Origin: Azospirillum agricola
GTDB lineage: Bacteria > Pseudomonadota > Alphaproteobacteria > Azospirillales > Azospirillaceae
Reading direction: 5' to 3'
Assembly (NCBI RefSeq): GCF_017876095.1
Contig: NZ_JAGINM010000009.1
Coordinates: 186,001 to 250,000, forward strand
DNA: 64,000 nucleotides
Under the pieces are notes generated by a model that was not told the origin of the DNA, made no database searches, and worked only from the letters and a program-made list of their open reading frames with translations. Position 1 is the stretch's first letter; every line of letters begins with the position of its first letter. A program made the translations under genes and the position numbers. Shown one piece after another: positions 16,725 to 25,383 of the stretch.

Positions 16725-17285
16725 TTACGACCCACGGCCGAGATGCATCGCGACGCGGGTCGTGATGTCGTTGGAGATTTCCAGCAACGCCCGGTCATAG
16801 GCGTTCTCCACCGTCAGCAGCCCGGCGTAATGCTGCTCCAGGATGTTGTAGCTGATCATCGACCGGGAGCTGGACGCGAAGACCACCTGTCCGTTGGTGG
16901 TGTCGGTCAGCCGGTAGGGCGCGTTGACCAGAAGCTGGGAACGGACCGCCGAGGCGTCCTTCTGCAAGGCCAGCTTCTGCTCGACCGCCGTCACGGAGAC
17001 GTCCAGGCGGTAGCGGGTCTTTTCCGGCCGGCTCGACTCGTAGAAACGGTCGATCAGCAGGTTGCGCAGCTTCTGCCCTTCCCGATCGGGGATCGAGGCG
17101 ATGTCGACGCTGTGCAGCTTCTCCGACGCTCCGGCCCCGATGCCATGGTCGCCGTAGAGCGGCTGGAAGCCGCAGGCCGCCGTGGCGGTGACGGCGAGGG
17201 CGAGAAGCCCCCGCGTCATCACGCGGCCCAGGGCATGGCGCAGGGCCGGGAAGCGGCGGAAACCGCCAAGGTCAGACGACGACAT
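16725..17285 (-). CDS. lptE: LptE-like LPS assembly lipoprotein
   Basis: Protein of 186 residues. A hydrophobic signal runs up to the lipobox TATAAC and the mature protein begins CGFQPLYGDHG, the hallmark of alphaproteobacterial LptE. It plugs the LptD barrel and helps deliver LPS to the outer surface. The ATG at 17285 lies inside the leuS stop region, giving a 14-bp overlap; a shorter start at ATG 17219 would give a more compact signal peptide. The order leuS-lptE-holA is a common operon in this class. Confidence 0.92.
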   Translation of the reverse strand: MSSSDLGGFRRFPALRHALGRVMTRGLLALAVTATAACGFQPLYGDHGIGAGASEKLHSVDIASIPDREGQKLRNLLIDRFYESSRPEKTRYRLDVSVTAVEQKLALQKDASAVRSQLLVNAPYRLTDTTNGQVVFASSSRSMISYNILEQHYAGLLTVENAYDRALLEISNDITTRVAMHLGRGS

Positions 17286-19842
17286 TGATCACCCGGTTCG
17301 GGACGACGATGACCTTGCGCACCGGCTTGCCCTCCAGCGCGCGCTGCACGTTCGGGTCGGCGAGCGCGGCCTGTTCGGCGGCGTCCTTGGCCATGTCACG
17401 CGGCAGCTCCAGCGTGGCGCGCAGCTTGCCGTTGACCTGGACGGCCATCTTGACGCTGTCCTCGACCACCAGGGCGGCGTCGGCTTCCGGCCAGGGCTCG
17501 TCGGTCAGCAGGGTCGTGCGGCCCAGCTGGACCCACAGCTCCTCGGCGAGGTGCGGCATCATCGGGCCGACCAGACGGACCAGCGACTCGAAGCCCTCGC
17601 GCAGGACCCAGGCCTCGCCCTCACCCTTGCCGTCCAGCTCGCCGAGCGCGTTCGACAGCTCGCGGACGCGGGCGACCGCCTTGTTGAAGCGGAACTTGTC
17701 GAGGTCGTCCGACACGCCGGCGATGGTCTTGTGGACCAGCCGGCGGGCGGCGTCGGCCTTGGGGCTCAGCGTTTCGGGCTTCGGCGCGCCGGCCGGGGGC
17801 AGGGCGACGGGCGCCTCGGTGATCATCCGCCACAGGCGGTTGATGTAGCGCCAGGCGCCGTCGATGCCGGCCTCGGTCCATTCCAGGTCGCGTTCCGGCG
17901 GGCTGTCGGACAGCATGAACAGGCGGGCGGCGTCGGCCCCGTAGGTGCCGATGATGTGCGCCGGGTCCACCACGTTCTTCTTGGACTTCGACATCTTCTC
18001 GACGCGGCCGACATTGACCGGTGCGCCGGTGTCGGCGCGGACCCACTGGCCGGCGTCGTTCCTCGTCAGGTCGGTCGGGGCCAGCCACGCGTTGGTGTCG
18101 GCGTCCTTGTAGGTCTCGTGGTTGACCATGCCCTGGGTGAACAGGCCGGTGAAGGGCTCGTCCAGGTTCAGGTAGCCGCAGGTCTTCAGCGCGCGGGTCC
18201 AGAAGCGCGAGTAGAGCAGATGCAGGACCGCGTGCTCGATTCCGCCGATGTACTGGTCGACGCCGAGCCAGTAGTCCACCGCGTCGCGGGTGAAGGCGGT
18301 GCCCTCTTCCTTGGGCGAGCAGAAGCGGGCGAAATACCAGGACGACTCGATGAAGGTGTCGAAGGTGTCCGTTTCGCGCACCGCCGGTTTGCCGCAGTCC
18401 GGGCAGTTCACATGCTTCCAGGTCGGGTGGTGCGACAGCGGGTTGCCGGGCTTGTCGAAGGTCACGTCCTCGGGCAGCACGACGGGGAGCTGCTCGGCCG
18501 GGACCGGGACGATGCCGCAGGCGTCGCAATGGATGACCGGGATCGGGCAGCCCCAGTAGCGCTGGCGCGACACGCCCCAGTCGCGCAGGCGGTACTGGGT
18601 GGTGCGCTCGCCCTGGCCGGTCGACTCGAGCCGTTCGCCGACCGCCTGCTTGGCGGCCTCGCTGTCGAGCCCGTCGAGGAAGCGCGAGTTGCGCAGCAGG
18701 CCGGGGCCGGTGTAGGCGTCGTCGCCGACCGTGAAGGTCGCCGGGTCGGTCCCCTCGGGCACCACCACCGGCAGGACCGGCAGGCCGTACTTGCGGGCGA
18801 AGTCGAGGTCGCGCTGGTCGTGCGCCGGGCAGGCGAAGATCGCGCCGGTGCCGTATTCCATCAGCACGAAGTTGGCGACGTAGACCGGCAGCTCCCAGCT
18901 CGGGTCGAGCGGGTGGACGACCTTCAGCCCGGTGTCGAAGCCGCGCTTCTCCGCCGTCTCGATGGCCTCCTCGCTGGTGCCCAGCCGGTTGCACTCGGCG
19001 ATGAACTCGGCGAGATCCGGGTTGGCGGCGGCGAGTTCGGCGGCCAGCGGATGGTTGGGCGAGATCGCCGCGAAGGAGGCGCCGAACAGGGTGTCGGGCC
19101 GGGTCGTGAAGACCTCCAGCGTGTCGGCGCGGTCCTTGATGGCGAAGCGGAAGCGCAGGCCGGTCGACTTGCCGATCCAGTTCTCCTGCATGACGCGGAC
19201 GCGCTCGGGCCAGCGGTCCAGCGTCTCCAGCCCCTTCAGCAGATCCTCGGCGAAGGCGGTGATCTTCAGGAACCACTGCGACAGCTTGCGCTTCTCGACG
19301 AGCGCGCCGGTGCGCCAGCCGCGGCCGTCGATCACCTGCTCGTTGGCCAGAACGGTGTTGTCCACCGGGTCCCAGTTGACCCAGGATTCCTTGCGGTAGG
19401 CGAGGCCCGCCTTCAGGAAATCGAGGAACATCCGCTGCTCGTGGCGGTAATACTCCACGTCGCAGGTCGCGATCTCGCGGTCCCAGTCGATCGACAGGCC
19501 CATCGTCTTCAGCTGGCCGCGCATGGTCGCGATGTTCTCGCGGGTCCAGCTCGCCGGATGGGTCTTCTTCTCCAGCGCGGCGTTCTCGGCGGGCAGGCCG
19601 AAGGCGTCCCAGCCCATCGGGTGCAGGACGTTGAAGCCCTTGGCCCGCTTGAACCGGGCGATCACGTCGCCGATGGTGTAGTTGCGGACGTGGCCCATGT
19701 GGATGCGCCCCGACGGGTAGGGGAACATCTCGAGGACATAGTATTTGGGCCGCGAGGCGTCCTCGCGCGCGGTGAAGCAGCCTTGGCTGTCCCACGCGCT
19801 CTGCCACTTCGCCTCAGTTTCCTTGACATTGTAACGCGACAT
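17272..19842 (-). CDS. leuS: LeuS, leucyl-tRNA synthetase
   Basis: Class I synthetase of 856 residues, full length. The HIGH signature is in MFPYPSGRIHMGHVRNYTI near residue 40, the CP1 editing domain lies around residues 220-400 (TTRPDTLFGASF), a CxxC/CxxC zinc element (VNCPDCGKPAV) is present, and KMSKSKKNVV is near residue 620. It charges tRNA-Leu. ATG 19842 is the conserved start. It leads a minus-strand operon with lptE and holA. Confidence 0.98.
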   Translation of the reverse strand: MSRYNVKETEAKWQSAWDSQGCFTAREDASRPKYYVLEMFPYPSGRIHMGHVRNYTIGDVIARFKRAKGFNVLHPMGWDAFGLPAENAALEKKTHPASWTRENIATMRGQLKTMGLSIDWDREIATCDVEYYRHEQRMFLDFLKAGLAYRKESWVNWDPVDNTVLANEQVIDGRGWRTGALVEKRKLSQWFLKITAFAEDLLKGLETLDRWPERVRVMQENWIGKSTGLRFRFAIKDRADTLEVFTTRPDTLFGASFAAISPNHPLAAELAAANPDLAEFIAECNRLGTSEEAIETAEKRGFDTGLKVVHPLDPSWELPVYVANFVLMEYGTGAIFACPAHDQRDLDFARKYGLPVLPVVVPEGTDPATFTVGDDAYTGPGLLRNSRFLDGLDSEAAKQAVGERLESTGQGERTTQYRLRDWGVSRQRYWGCPIPVIHCDACGIVPVPAEQLPVVLPEDVTFDKPGNPLSHHPTWKHVNCPDCGKPAVRETDTFDTFIESSWYFARFCSPKEEGTAFTRDAVDYWLGVDQYIGGIEHAVLHLLYSRFWTRALKTCGYLNLDEPFTGLFTQGMVNHETYKDADTNAWLAPTDLTRNDAGQWVRADTGAPVNVGRVEKMSKSKKNVVDPAHIIGTYGADAARLFMLSDSPPERDLEWTEAGIDGAWRYINRLWRMITEAPVALPPAGAPKPETLSPKADAARRLVHKTIAGVSDDLDKFRFNKAVARVRELSNALGELDGKGEGEAWVLREGFESLVRLVGPMMPHLAEELWVQLGRTTLLTDEPWPEADAALVVEDSVKMAVQVNGKLRATLELPRDMAKDAAEQAALADPNVQRALEGKPVRKVIVVPNRVINVVV

Positions 19843-19901
19843 GGACGCGACGCCGTTTTCCGTGTGTGCCGATCAGCTTGAAATGCGGGTGCCGCCGCGC
19901 G

Positions 19902-20441
19902 TCAGCGCGTGGCGGCCGCCTGCGAGACGCGGAGCTGGCGGGCGCGGGTCAGCACCGCGTCCTCCAGCGTGCCGGCGGTCTCCGGCCCGACGTTGGCGTC
20001 GCGCCATTCGCTGCCGTTGCGCTGCTGCTTGAAGACCGAGACGCGCACGCCGTCGGCGCGCAGCTGGCGGTCGAGGATGTAGAGGTTGACCTTGAAGCGC
20101 TCGTTCGGCGAGTCCGGCGGGGTGTACCAGTCGGTCAGGATCACGCCGCCGAACGGGTCGGCCGAGGCGATCGGCATGAAGGACAGGGTGTCGAGCGAGG
20201 CGCGCCACAGGAAGCTGTTGACGCTGAGGCCGTTGGCGCTGTCCTGCTCGCCGCCGCGCTTGTTCTTGCCGAACAGGTTGAGCCCGCCGTCGGTGCCGAG
20301 CAGGCTGCCGAACTTGTAGTCCTTGTTCTTCATCTGCTCCTCCACCGTCTCGGTCTTGCCGCCCCAGCTGGAGCAGCCGGCGACGGTGACGGAGGCCGCG
20401 AGCAGGACGGGGACAAGGCGAAGTGCGGTCAAGCGGCGCAT
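19902..20441 (-). CDS. DUF3576 lipoprotein
   Basis: Protein of 179 residues with a signal peptide ending in the lipobox SVTVAGC, then a mature domain of the DUF3576 type (NSFLWRASLDTLSFMPIASADPFGGVILTDW, as two adjoining conserved blocks). The function is not known; it is an alphaproteobacterial outer-membrane-associated lipoprotein that commonly sits upstream of leuS, as here, with a 59-bp gap. Confidence 0.9.
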   Translation of the reverse strand: MRRLTALRLVPVLLAASVTVAGCSSWGGKTETVEEQMKNKDYKFGSLLGTDGGLNLFGKNKRGGEQDSANGLSVNSFLWRASLDTLSFMPIASADPFGGVILTDWYTPPDSPNERFKVNLYILDRQLRADGVRVSVFKQQRNGSEWRDANVGPETAGTLEDAVLTRARQLRVSQAAATR

Positions 20442-20743
20442 GGTCGGAAACCCGGATCAGACAAGAGGGCACCGTGCGCCTGGTCGCGCGCGGAATGCCG
20501 GTGAAAAGACCATAAATGGACGGGCCGGCGCAACAGCGGAAGCGGGCGCCGGGCCGTTGCGCGCTGACTCGGTGTGCGTTGCGGAACGGCCATTCCCAGT
20601 GTGCTCCGTGCGACACACTGTCCCCCCAATGCAGCATTCCGCCCGATTTGACGCTTGCTGGCTCGGGCCGGGGTGCGTACGAAAGTCTCAGCCAGGACGT
20701 CAACCAGGCTGAAACATCTGCTGCCAGGATGGAGGCAACTATC
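20442..20743 (+). other. Leader region of the first porin
   Basis: About 300 bp between the DUF3576 gene and the porin. A TTGACG hexamer lies near 20648 but I see no convincing partner -10 element. The last 20 bp contain the GGAGG ribosome binding site. Nothing else recognised. Confidence 0.4.
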
Positions 20744-21943
20744 ATGAACCGTTATCTGCTGGCCGGCTCCGCCGCCGTTGCTCTCGCTCTCGGTGCTGGC
20801 GCTGCCAACGCCCAGGCCAAGTTCGATGTGAAAGTCGGCGGCGACTTCTACTTCGAAGGCGGCTACGTCGACCAGGACCTGGACACGGGCCTCCGCTCGA
20901 CCGAGTTCACCAACCGGATGCGCATCAACATCATCCCGTCCGCCAAGGCCGACAACGGTCTGGAGTACGGTGCCCGCCTGCGCTTCCGCGCCGCCAGCGG
21001 CCAGAACAACGGCCGCACCACCGACGCCGACCGCGCCTACCTCTTCGCGCAGGGCACGTTCGGTCAGGTCCGCCTGGGCGTCCAGAATTCCTTCAACGAC
21101 GAGACCTACGTCACGGCTCCGCAGGACTACCTGCCGCTCGGCATCTATGACGGCGTCACGTCCTACCTGAACCTCAACACCGACATCGCTGCGAACACGT
21201 CGGGCAACACCCTTCCGGGTCCGGCGCAGATCAACGGCAGCCTGATCGGCCAGTCGCTGGTCGTCGAGAAGAACGCGACGAAGATCGTCTACTTCTCGCC
21301 GCGCTTCGCCGGCCTGCAGCTGGGCGCCAGCTACCTGCCGCGCAACGACAGCTCGCACACCGACGTGAACCGCGCGAAGGTGACCGGCACGGTCGCCGGC
21401 CAGTTCAACACCACCTTCCAGGATCTGGTCGAGGTTGGCGCGAACTACAACAACACCTTCGGTGGCGTCTCGGTGAAGGCCAGCGCCGGCTACTTCTGGG
21501 GCCAGGCCGCCGACAACGTCACCGTCGCCGGTGTGTCGTCGAACTACAAGGACCTGAACGCCTGGCAGGTCGGCGCCCAGCTGGGCTACGCCGGCTTCAG
21601 CGTCGGCGGCAGCTACGTCGATTACGGCAAGTCGGGCCAGAACGAGCGCGCCGGTTACTTCACCGAGAACACCCGCAGCTGGGTTGTCGGCGTTCAGTAC
21701 ACCACCGGCCCGATCGTCGTCGGCGCCAACTACAAGAACGGCAAGGACGCCGGTTCGCTGGCCGTTGCCGGCGAGCGTGAGCTCCAGGTCTACGAAATCG
21801 GCGTCGGCTACACCGTCGCTCCCGGCCTGACCCTCCAGGCCCAGTACGACTACTTCAAGGCTGACAGCGACCTGTCGACCGCGGCCGTTGACCGCGACGA
21901 CAAGGGCAACGTCGTCATCCTGCGTTCGGTCCTGGCGTTCTAA
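20744..21943 (+). CDS. Outer-membrane porin, copy 1
   Basis: Protein of 399 residues. A cleavable signal ends GAGAANAQA, and the mature chain alternates polar and aromatic residues typical of 16-strand barrels, ending in a C-terminal aromatic residue (RSVLAF), the BAM recognition signal. Conserved blocks include FDVKVGGDFYFEGGYVDQD, TEFTNRMRINI and SAKADNGLEYGARLRFRA. It is a general diffusion porin of the alphaproteobacterial (Omp/porin_4-like) type. GGAGG lies 9 bp before ATG 20744. A related porin follows downstream, separated by a strong terminator. Confidence 0.93.
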   Translation: MNRYLLAGSAAVALALGAGAANAQAKFDVKVGGDFYFEGGYVDQDLDTGLRSTEFTNRMRINIIPSAKADNGLEYGARLRFRAASGQNNGRTTDADRAYLFAQGTFGQVRLGVQNSFNDETYVTAPQDYLPLGIYDGVTSYLNLNTDIAANTSGNTLPGPAQINGSLIGQSLVVEKNATKIVYFSPRFAGLQLGASYLPRNDSSHTDVNRAKVTGTVAGQFNTTFQDLVEVGANYNNTFGGVSVKASAGYFWGQAADNVTVAGVSSNYKDLNAWQVGAQLGYAGFSVGGSYVDYGKSGQNERAGYFTENTRSWVVGVQYTTGPIVVGANYKNGKDAGSLAVAGERELQVYEIGVGYTVAPGLTLQAQYDYFKADSDLSTAAVDRDDKGNVVILRSVLAF

Positions 21944-21967
21944 TAAAACGTCCGGCAACGGAACAGG

Positions 21968-22001
21968 AAAGGGCGGTGGCTTCGGCCACCGCCCTTTTTT
22001 T
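21968..22001 (+). terminator. Rho-independent terminator after porin 1
   Basis: Stem AAAGGGCGGTGGC with GCCACCGCCCTTT around a TTCG tetraloop, followed by a run of seven T. A textbook strong terminator, so the second porin needs its own promoter. Confidence 0.95.
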
Positions 22002-22247
22002 GTGCCCAATCTTTGCACCCATCGCCTGTTCGGTGGGCAGTGAATGTGCTGTTTTTGCGGCAGTGCCATAATAGTGTTGTATATCAACGGGTTATCTGTG
22101 TGTCGTCAATGCCACTGTGTGGCGTGAGGGAGTGTTTCATGACACTTTGCCTCTTGCCTGCGGAAACGGGGCGCGGTTAAGTCAAAGTCACAAAGACAAC
22201 CGCTCGACCCCGCAACAGGGGTGCCTGCCTAAAAGGATGGACAATCC
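22002..22247 (+). other. Promoter region of the second porin
   Basis: AT-richer region with candidate -10 elements near 22065-22085 (CATAAT and TGTATA, the latter 17 bp from a TTGCGG). A long leader follows and an AAAAGGATGG ribosome binding site precedes the ATG. I cannot decide which hexamers are used. Confidence 0.4.
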
Positions 22248-23351
22248 ATGAAGCGTTCTCTCGTTATCGGCTGCGCCGCCGTCGCCCTCGCGGCTGGTTG
22301 CGGCTCCGCCTCGGCCCAGTCCAAGTTCGACGTCCTGCTGGGCGGCGACGCCTTCTTCCAGGGCGCCTATGTCGACCAGGACCGCGACCAGGGTCAGCGC
22401 ACCACCGAATTCTCCAACCGTCTCCGCCTGACCATCACCCCGACGGCCAAGGCTGACAACGGTCTGGAATACGGCGCCCGCCTGCGTCTGCGCGCGGTCG
22501 GCAACGGCAACAACCGCACGACCGACAACGACCGTGCGTTCATGTTCGTCAACGGGTCCTTCGGCTCGATCCAGGCCGGCGTGACCAACGGCCTGTCGGA
22601 CGACTCGGGCATCATCGGCCCGAACCCGGACGGCATCGAGGGCTCGCCCGACGGCTTCGTCACCACCTTCTACACCTTCCCGGGCCTGGCCGGCGCCGGC
22701 GCGCTGCCCTACGTCATGGGCAGCCTGCGCACCCTGGAGTCGGGCGACGCCAGCACCAAGCTGGTCTACCAGACCCCGACCTTCGCCGGCTTCAAGCTGG
22801 GCGCCGCCTACACCCCGGTGATGGGCAGCAGCAACACCAACGTCAACCGCCAGAAGAACACCACCAACTACCGGGACGTCGGCGAAGTCCAGGCCACCTA
22901 CACCGGCGCGTTCGGCGCCGTCGCCATCGAGGCGAGCGCCGCCTACCAGTTCGGCAAGGCCGACTTCAGCAACACCGAAGACCTGTCGTCGGTCCACGCC
23001 GGCCTGAACGTCGGCTTCGGCGGCTTCAAGATCGGCGGCAGCTACGCCTTCAGCGGCGACAGCGGCTACGCCAAGGGCGCGACCGGCATCGACGACGCGC
23101 AGGTCTGGATCGTCGGCGTCAACTACACCACCGGCCCGCTCATCCTGGCCCTCAACTACACCGACGCCAAGGGCATCGACAGCAACTACTTCGGCGTCAA
23201 CGCCCGCACCCACCTGTGGCAGGCCGGCGTGACCTACACCGTCGCTCCGGGCCTGACCACGGGTCTGGAATACAGCTATTTCGACAACAAGGTTGGCACG
23301 CTCAACAACGATGCCAATGTGTTCCTGTGGGACACCCGCTTCGCTTTCTAA
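22248..23351 (+). CDS. Outer-membrane porin, copy 2
   Basis: Protein of 367 residues, a clear paralogue of the preceding porin: SKFDVLLGGDAFFQGAYVDQ, TTEFSNRLRLTI and AKADNGLEYGARLRLRA align with copy 1, and the C-terminus again ends with an aromatic residue (DTRFAF). The signal peptide ends GSASAQ. A loop containing PNPDGIEGSPDGFVTTFYTF around residue 125 differs from copy 1, in the region where channel-constricting loop 3 is expected, so the two channels may differ in selectivity. It is separately terminated, suggesting independent expression. Confidence 0.93.
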   Translation: MKRSLVIGCAAVALAAGCGSASAQSKFDVLLGGDAFFQGAYVDQDRDQGQRTTEFSNRLRLTITPTAKADNGLEYGARLRLRAVGNGNNRTTDNDRAFMFVNGSFGSIQAGVTNGLSDDSGIIGPNPDGIEGSPDGFVTTFYTFPGLAGAGALPYVMGSLRTLESGDASTKLVYQTPTFAGFKLGAAYTPVMGSSNTNVNRQKNTTNYRDVGEVQATYTGAFGAVAIEASAAYQFGKADFSNTEDLSSVHAGLNVGFGGFKIGGSYAFSGDSGYAKGATGIDDAQVWIVGVNYTTGPLILALNYTDAKGIDSNYFGVNARTHLWQAGVTYTVAPGLTTGLEYSYFDNKVGTLNNDANVFLWDTRFAF

Positions 23352-23378
23352 GCGATCGGTTCCTGGCAGCACAAACGT

Positions 23379-23409
23379 GGGCGGCGGAGCAATCCGCCGC
23401 CTCTTTTTG
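23379..23409 (+). terminator. Terminator after porin 2
   Basis: Stem GGCGGCGGA with TCCGCCGCC around a GCAA loop, followed by CTTTTTG-type U-rich tail. Confidence 0.85.
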
Positions 23410-23462
23410 TTTCGGGCCGCCCTTGCCCCAGGGCGCCCGTCGGGCGGTTCGGCCGGGCCGGA

Positions 23463-24011
23463 TCACGGCTTCTTCGGCGCGGCCGCGTCGGTGTCGCACA
23501 TCATCAGCAGGACCGACGTCTCCATCGGCACCCAGACCATCAGCAGGCGCCGTTTCTCGCGGTCGGCGAGGAAGACGATGGTTTCCGGATCGACCACGGC
23601 CTTGGGCTTGACCTCGCCCACCAGATAGCCGGTCCGCCCGAAGCCGATCATCGTCCCCTGGAAGATGCGGTCGAGCCGCGTCTGGTCGTCCTTGGCGACT
23701 TCCCAGCCGAATTGCTCCTGGCGCACGCAGCGGCGGCCGTATTCGCCGATGATCCTGCCCAGATAGTCGCGGTAGGTGCCGTCGTCCGTCAGCAGGTAGG
23801 CCGGTTCGCCGAAACGGACCTGGGCCATCGGCGAGCCCTGCATCGTCTTGGACTGGGCCGGCTTCGCCGGCTTGGCCGGAGCCGTCGCCTTTGGGGCCGC
23901 CTTGCCGGACTCCTGGGCCAGGGCGGGGGCCAACGCGGGGGCCAGGGGGGAACCGGCGGCGACCAGGACCGCGAACAGGGCGGGCAGGAGGGGGCGGAAC
24001 GGGCTCCGCAT
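23463..24011 (-). CDS. Secreted hypothetical protein
   Basis: Protein of 182 residues with a signal peptide ending ALAPALAQ, a short Lys/Ala/Pro-rich linker (KAAPKATAPAKPAKPAQ) and a compact domain holding two cysteines (YGRRCVRQEQFGW and LLMMCDTD) that could form a disulfide. The C-terminal part VFLADREKRRLLMVWVPMET looks like a beta-rich periplasmic domain. I do not recognise the family. ATG 24011 has GAGGAGA upstream. It is divergent from the YggS-type gene. Confidence 0.75.
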   Translation of the reverse strand: MRSPFRPLLPALFAVLVAAGSPLAPALAPALAQESGKAAPKATAPAKPAKPAQSKTMQGSPMAQVRFGEPAYLLTDDGTYRDYLGRIIGEYGRRCVRQEQFGWEVAKDDQTRLDRIFQGTMIGFGRTGYLVGEVKPKAVVDPETIVFLADREKRRLLMVWVPMETSVLLMMCDTDAAAPKKP

Positions 24012-24124
24012 GCGGAGGTCTCCTCGGACGTGCGTCGTGTTGGGATGCTTGCGTTTCCCAGGCCTGTCGGCTACCACGCCGGACGGTCCCCTGTACACCG
24101 GGACCGTCCAGATTGAGGGCCGCC

Positions 24125-24853
24125 ATGACGCCGACGCAGGGCATCGAACCGCCGCATTCCTCACCCGATCCCGCCGCGACGGGCGTCACCGGGCGCCTGG
24201 CCGAGGTGCGGCGCTCCATCGCCGCCACCGCGTCCGCCTGCGGACGCGCCGCGGACGCCGTGACGCTGGTCGCGGTGTCGAAAACCCACCCGGCCGAGGC
24301 GGTGGAGGAGGCGCTGGCGGCCGGCCAGCGTGTCTTCGGCGAGAACCGCGTGCAGGAGGCCAAGGGAAAGTTTTCCGCCCTGAAGGCCCGTTTCCCCGAC
24401 CTGGAGCTGCATCTGATCGGCCCGCTCCAGACCAACAAGGTCAAGGACGCGGTCGCCCTGTTCGACGTGATCCAGACGCTGGACCGCCCCAGGCTGGCCG
24501 AGGCGTTGGCCGAGGAGATGGCGAAGACCGGCCGTCGGCCGCGCTGCCTGATCGAGGTCAACAGCGGCGAGGAGCCGCAGAAGGCCGGCATCCCGCCGGC
24601 CGGGGTCGAGGCGTTCTTGGCGGATTGCCGCGACCGCCTCGGGTTGCCGGTCACCGGTCTGATGTGCATCCCGCCGGTCGACGAGGAGCCGGCGATGCAT
24701 TTCGCCCTGCTGTCGGAGATGGCGCGGCGCCTCGGTCTCGCCGAGGTCAGCATGGGGATGAGCGGGGATTTCGAGACCGCGGTCCGCTTCGGCGCCACCC
24801 ATGTGCGGGTCGGCACCGCGATCTTCGGGGCGCGGCCCTACCCGGCGGCCTGA
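24125..24853 (+). CDS. YggS/PROSC-type pyridoxal-phosphate homeostasis protein
   Basis: Protein of 242 residues with the fold-type III PLP barrel of YggS. The PLP lysine is K53 in LVAVSKTHP; further motifs are FGENRVQEAKGK, ELHLIGPLQTNK, SMGMSGDFETAVRFGATHVRVGTAIFG in two blocks. It has no known catalytic activity; it buffers PLP and affects amino acid metabolism. ATG 24125 begins the predicted protein. Its 3-prime end overlaps the convergent L,D-transpeptidase gene by 16 bp. Confidence 0.94.
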   Translation: MTPTQGIEPPHSSPDPAATGVTGRLAEVRRSIAATASACGRAADAVTLVAVSKTHPAEAVEEALAAGQRVFGENRVQEAKGKFSALKARFPDLELHLIGPLQTNKVKDAVALFDVIQTLDRPRLAEALAEEMAKTGRRPRCLIEVNSGEEPQKAGIPPAGVEAFLADCRDRLGLPVTGLMCIPPVDEEPAMHFALLSEMARRLGLAEVSMGMSGDFETAVRFGATHVRVGTAIFGARPYPAA

Positions 24854-25383
24854 GCGGCCCCGTCCGGCAATTGCGGGGCCGGGACGCTCAGCGCGCTTCC
24901 CGGTCCGCAGTCCCTCAGCAGGCGCAGCAGGTCGTCGAGGGCGAGCGCGACGCAGCCCTCGGTCGGCGTCCAGCCCGGCCGCGCGACATGCAGGAAGACG
25001 GCGCTCCCCCGGCCCGGAACGACCGGGTCGTCGTTGTGCCCCATCACCACGATGACGTCGTAGACGCCGTCCTCGCGCCACAGCGCCTCGTGGCTGGCGG
25101 GGTAGGGGCGCGTGACCGGACGGTTGTAGGCTGGGTCGCCGGGGGCGTCGCACCAGCCGTCGTCGGCGGCGATGGGCCGGGCGGGCAGCCCGGTGTCCGG
25201 CCGTTCCAGCCGGTCGCTCCGCCACAGGACGCGGCGCAGCGGAAAGCGGCCGACCGGCGTGCCGCCGTCGCCCTCGCGCTTGTCGGCGCGGATGCCGCCA
25301 CGGCCCAGCGCGCAGCGGACACGGCCGCCCGGCCAGACCAGATGACCGTCCGGCTCGACCGCGATCTCGACCGGACCGCTCAC
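24838..25383 (-). CDS. L,D-transpeptidase (YkuD) domain protein
   Basis: Protein of 181 residues. The YkuD catalytic motif is visible as VFLHVARPGWTPTEGCVAL, with His and Cys in the family spacing, and the upstream VIVVMGHNDDP block is typical of the DUF/YkuD subgroup found in Rhizobia and Azospirillum. Such enzymes make or exchange 3-3 peptidoglycan cross-links or attach proteins. There is no signal peptide in the reading from ATG 25383, so the export route is unclear. It overlaps the upstream hypothetical gene by 4 bp, suggesting translational coupling. Confidence 0.87.
   Translation of the reverse strand: MSGPVEIAVEPDGHLVWPGGRVRCALGRGGIRADKREGDGGTPVGRFPLRRVLWRSDRLERPDTGLPARPIAADDGWCDAPGDPAYNRPVTRPYPASHEALWREDGVYDVIVVMGHNDDPVVPGRGSAVFLHVARPGWTPTEGCVALALDDLLRLLRDCGPGSALSVPAPQLPDGAAQAAG

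Noticed and set aside
14382..17288. A 968-codon plus-strand frame across lppC, holA and lptE
   Set aside because: It runs through coding genes on both strands with biased composition; lppC occupies the correct frame.
17182..19881. An 899-codon open frame on the plus strand antisense to leuS
   Set aside because: It mirrors leuS codons, is rich in Arg, Gly and Val typical of GC-rich shadow frames, and has no family motif.
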